Origin: Gemmobacter sp.
GTDB taxonomy: Bacteria > Pseudomonadota > Alphaproteobacteria > Rhodobacterales > Rhodobacteraceae
DNA: 8,098 bases
Direction: 5' to 3'
Assembly (NCBI GenBank): GCA_003509785.1
Contig: DOMY01000324.1
Location: forward strand, 2,349 to 10,446
Positions 6,792 through 8,098 of this stretch are shown here, one piece after another. Each line of letters starts with the position of its first letter. The first letter of the stretch is position 1. The position numbers were made by a program, and so were the translations under genes. The notes under the pieces were generated by a model. That model did not search any database and was not told where the DNA came from. It worked only from the letters and a program-made list of their open reading frames with translations.

Positions 6792-6831
6792 CGGCAGGGT
6801 TATGATCGGAATTGCCAATCTGACCCTGCCG
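6792..6831 (+). promoter_or_regulatory. Inverted repeat flanking a TATGAT box upstream of the PAS-GAF gene
   Basis: CGGCAGGGT (6792-6800) and ACCCTGCCG (6823-6831) are perfect 9-base inverted copies, 22 bases apart. Immediately after the left arm is TATGAT (6801-6806), a good -10 hexamer for the plus-strand gene that starts at 6898. The position 17 bases upstream is TTTCCT, a poor -35. A repressor or activator binding both arms would sit astride the promoter; alternatively the arms form an RNA hairpin if transcription starts further left. Both readings are inference. Confidence 0.35.
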
Positions 6832-6897
6832 CGGGCACCCGCCTCGGCCCCGGCCCGGCCAGCGTCCGCGGCAGAAACCCAGAAGGAGAAGCCGCCC

Positions 6898-8098
6898 ATG
6901 CAACCGCCGGATACTGATGTGGCAACCCTGCCTGCCCCCCTGCATCCCGCCCAGCTGGAAATGGCAGAGGCCATGCCGCATGTGGTCTGGACCGCCCGCC
7001 GCGATGGCCGGGTGGAATGGATCAGCGCCGAATTTGCCCGCAACACTGGCCTCACCCCCGAAGATATTGCCGAAGGCGGCTGGATCGAGGCGATCCATCC
7101 CCAGGACCGGCTGGCGCTGTATGACGCCTGGCAGGAAGCCATCACCCGCAAGATGCGCTTTCGCGCCTCTGTCCGGTTATGGAGCGCGGCGAAGGGCGGC
7201 TGGCGCATGTATCTGGTGGATACAAGGCCGCATCTGAACCCCGACCGCACGGTGTCACGCTGGTATGGCATGGCGATCGACATCCAGCATCAGCACGAAA
7301 TCGAACAGGCCCGCACCCGGGAATCGGCGGTGCAACGGCTGGAGATCGACATTCTGCGCATGGTCAGCACCGACAGGCCACTGTCGGAAATGCTGGAAAC
7401 CATCTGCGCCGAAGTCGATGCCATCCTAGCCGATGCCATCACCTCGATCATCCTCATCTCGCCCGAAGGCGTGATGACCGATATGTTCGGCGGCGGCCTG
7501 CCTGCCGCATATACCTCGGCCATCACCGGGATGCGCATCGGTGAACACCAGGGCTCCTGCGGCACGGCGGCCCATCGGCAGCAGCTGGTGGTTGTCGAAA
7601 ACATCGCCACCGATCCGCTCTGGGCCGATTACCGCGATCTGGCGGCGCAACACGGGCTGATGGCCTGCTGGTCGCTGCCGGTGGTGGATTCGTCAGGGCG
7701 CTGCCTGGCCACCTTCGCCTTCTACTACCGCACGCCCCGCGCCCCCACCGCCGAAGAAATCGCCCTGCTGCGCCGCGTGGGCGAATTCGTGCGCCTGGCC
7801 TTCGAACGCACCGCCGACCGCGACCGCCTGCGCGAAAACGAACTGCGCTACCGCACCCTGTTCGATCTGCTGCCGGTCTCTGTCTGGGAAGAAGACGTCT
7901 CCGGTATTCTGGACCGGATCAGCGACATCAAGGCCAGCGGCGTCACCGATTACGACGCCTGGCTGGATGCCAACCCCGATTTCATCACCGAAACCCTTCA
8001 GCTGGTCCGCGTTCTGGATGTGAACCGCGCCGCACTGGAAATCCACGGCGCCCCGGATCGCGCAACCCTGCAGGCGTTTTTCTCGGCCGGACCGCAAT
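6898..8098 (+). CDS. PAS-GAF-PAS sensor protein, N-terminal part, cut by window edge
   Basis: The visible 400 residues are a multi-sensor front end, probably of a cytoplasmic histidine kinase or c-di-GMP enzyme whose output domain lies beyond the window. The first PAS domain is at about 22-135 (MPHVVWTARRDGRVEWIS, WIEAIHPQDR, RWYGMAIDI). A helical linker is at about 130-165. The GAF domain is at about 160-305, with GEHQGSCGTAAHR, VENIATDPLWADYRDLAAQHGL and ACWSLPV, the pattern common in PAS/GAF kinases. A second PAS-like module begins at about 318 with YRTLFDLLPVSVWEEDVSGI and continues with LVRVLDVNRAALEIHGA; this variant is familiar as a PAS-like unit in hybrid kinases. No signal peptide or membrane segment is seen. 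The start is set by AAGGAG at 6883-6888, nine bases before the ATG. It is transcribed away from the kinase/c-di-GMP operon across a shared 223-base control region, which hints at joint control or function. Confidence 0.92.
   Translation, partial: MQPPDTDVATLPAPLHPAQLEMAEAMPHVVWTARRDGRVEWISAEFARNTGLTPEDIAEGGWIEAIHPQDRLALYDAWQEAITRKMRFRASVRLWSAAKGGWRMYLVDTRPHLNPDRTVSRWYGMAIDIQHQHEIEQARTRESAVQRLEIDILRMVSTDRPLSEMLETICAEVDAILADAITSIILISPEGVMTDMFGGGLPAAYTSAITGMRIGEHQGSCGTAAHRQQLVVVENIATDPLWADYRDLAAQHGLMACWSLPVVDSSGRCLATFAFYYRTPRAPTAEEIALLRRVGEFVRLAFERTADRDRLRENELRYRTLFDLLPVSVWEEDVSGILDRISDIKASGVTDYDAWLDANPDFITETLQLVRVLDVNRAALEIHGAPDRATLQAFFSAGPQ

Noticed and set aside
6658..7283. Minus-strand frames (146 and 195 codons) opposite the start of the PAS-GAF gene
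   Set aside because: They overlap a clear PAS domain on the plus strand and show no family features.
1..8098. Mobile element, CRISPR array, toxin-antitoxin pair or phage gene
   Set aside because: I looked on both strands for transposase or integrase motifs, terminal repeats, spaced direct repeats and small paired genes and saw none; gene content and composition are uniform.

Overview
The window is GC-rich with strong third-position G/C bias. The protein families present (an HAE1-type RND pump, GAF-GGDEF and REC-EAL signalling enzymes, and PAS/GAF sensors with short Asp/Ala/Arg-rich linkers) suggest an alphaproteobacterium, most likely of the Rhodobacteraceae. That placement is inferred from sequence style; there is no rRNA or other marker gene here. 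I see no tRNA, insertion sequence, integrase, CRISPR array or phage gene. It reads as ordinary chromosomal sequence.

Region 1 (about 1-3172, all minus strand) is a drug-efflux operon read leftward: a TetR-family repressor, a periplasmic membrane-fusion protein, and the first 457 residues of an RND inner-membrane transporter that runs off the left edge. The three genes are 13-14 bases apart. The repressor is the first gene of the operon rather than divergently placed, which points to negative autoregulation. A perfect TTGACA hexamer and small repeats lie just upstream.

Region 2 (about 3269-6674, all minus strand) is a cyclic-di-GMP signalling operon read leftward: a membrane sensor histidine kinase, a GAF-GGDEF diguanylate cyclase, and a receiver-EAL phosphodiesterase. 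Synthesis and breakdown of the same second messenger are encoded side by side, and both enzymes keep their catalytic residues. The kinase is the likely phosphodonor for the receiver domain of the phosphodiesterase (inference). As read here, the kinase is broken by a one-base deficit in a run of six G (coding strand) exactly between its N-box and its ATP-binding lobe. Adding one G restores a single 368-residue kinase. The run could be a real mutation, a slippage or phase-variation site, or a sequencing error.

Region 3 (6675-6897) is a 223-base divergent intergenic region with two inverted repeats, one of which flanks a TATGAT hexamer.

Region 4 (6898 to the right edge, plus strand) is the first 400 residues of a PAS-GAF-PAS-like sensor protein whose output domain lies outside the window.

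The most interesting observations are the precise homopolymer frameshift in the kinase and a 7-bp stem that would hide the ribosome-binding site of the phosphodiesterase gene, possibly coupling its translation to that of the cyclase. I did not find evidence for a wholly new kind of system.
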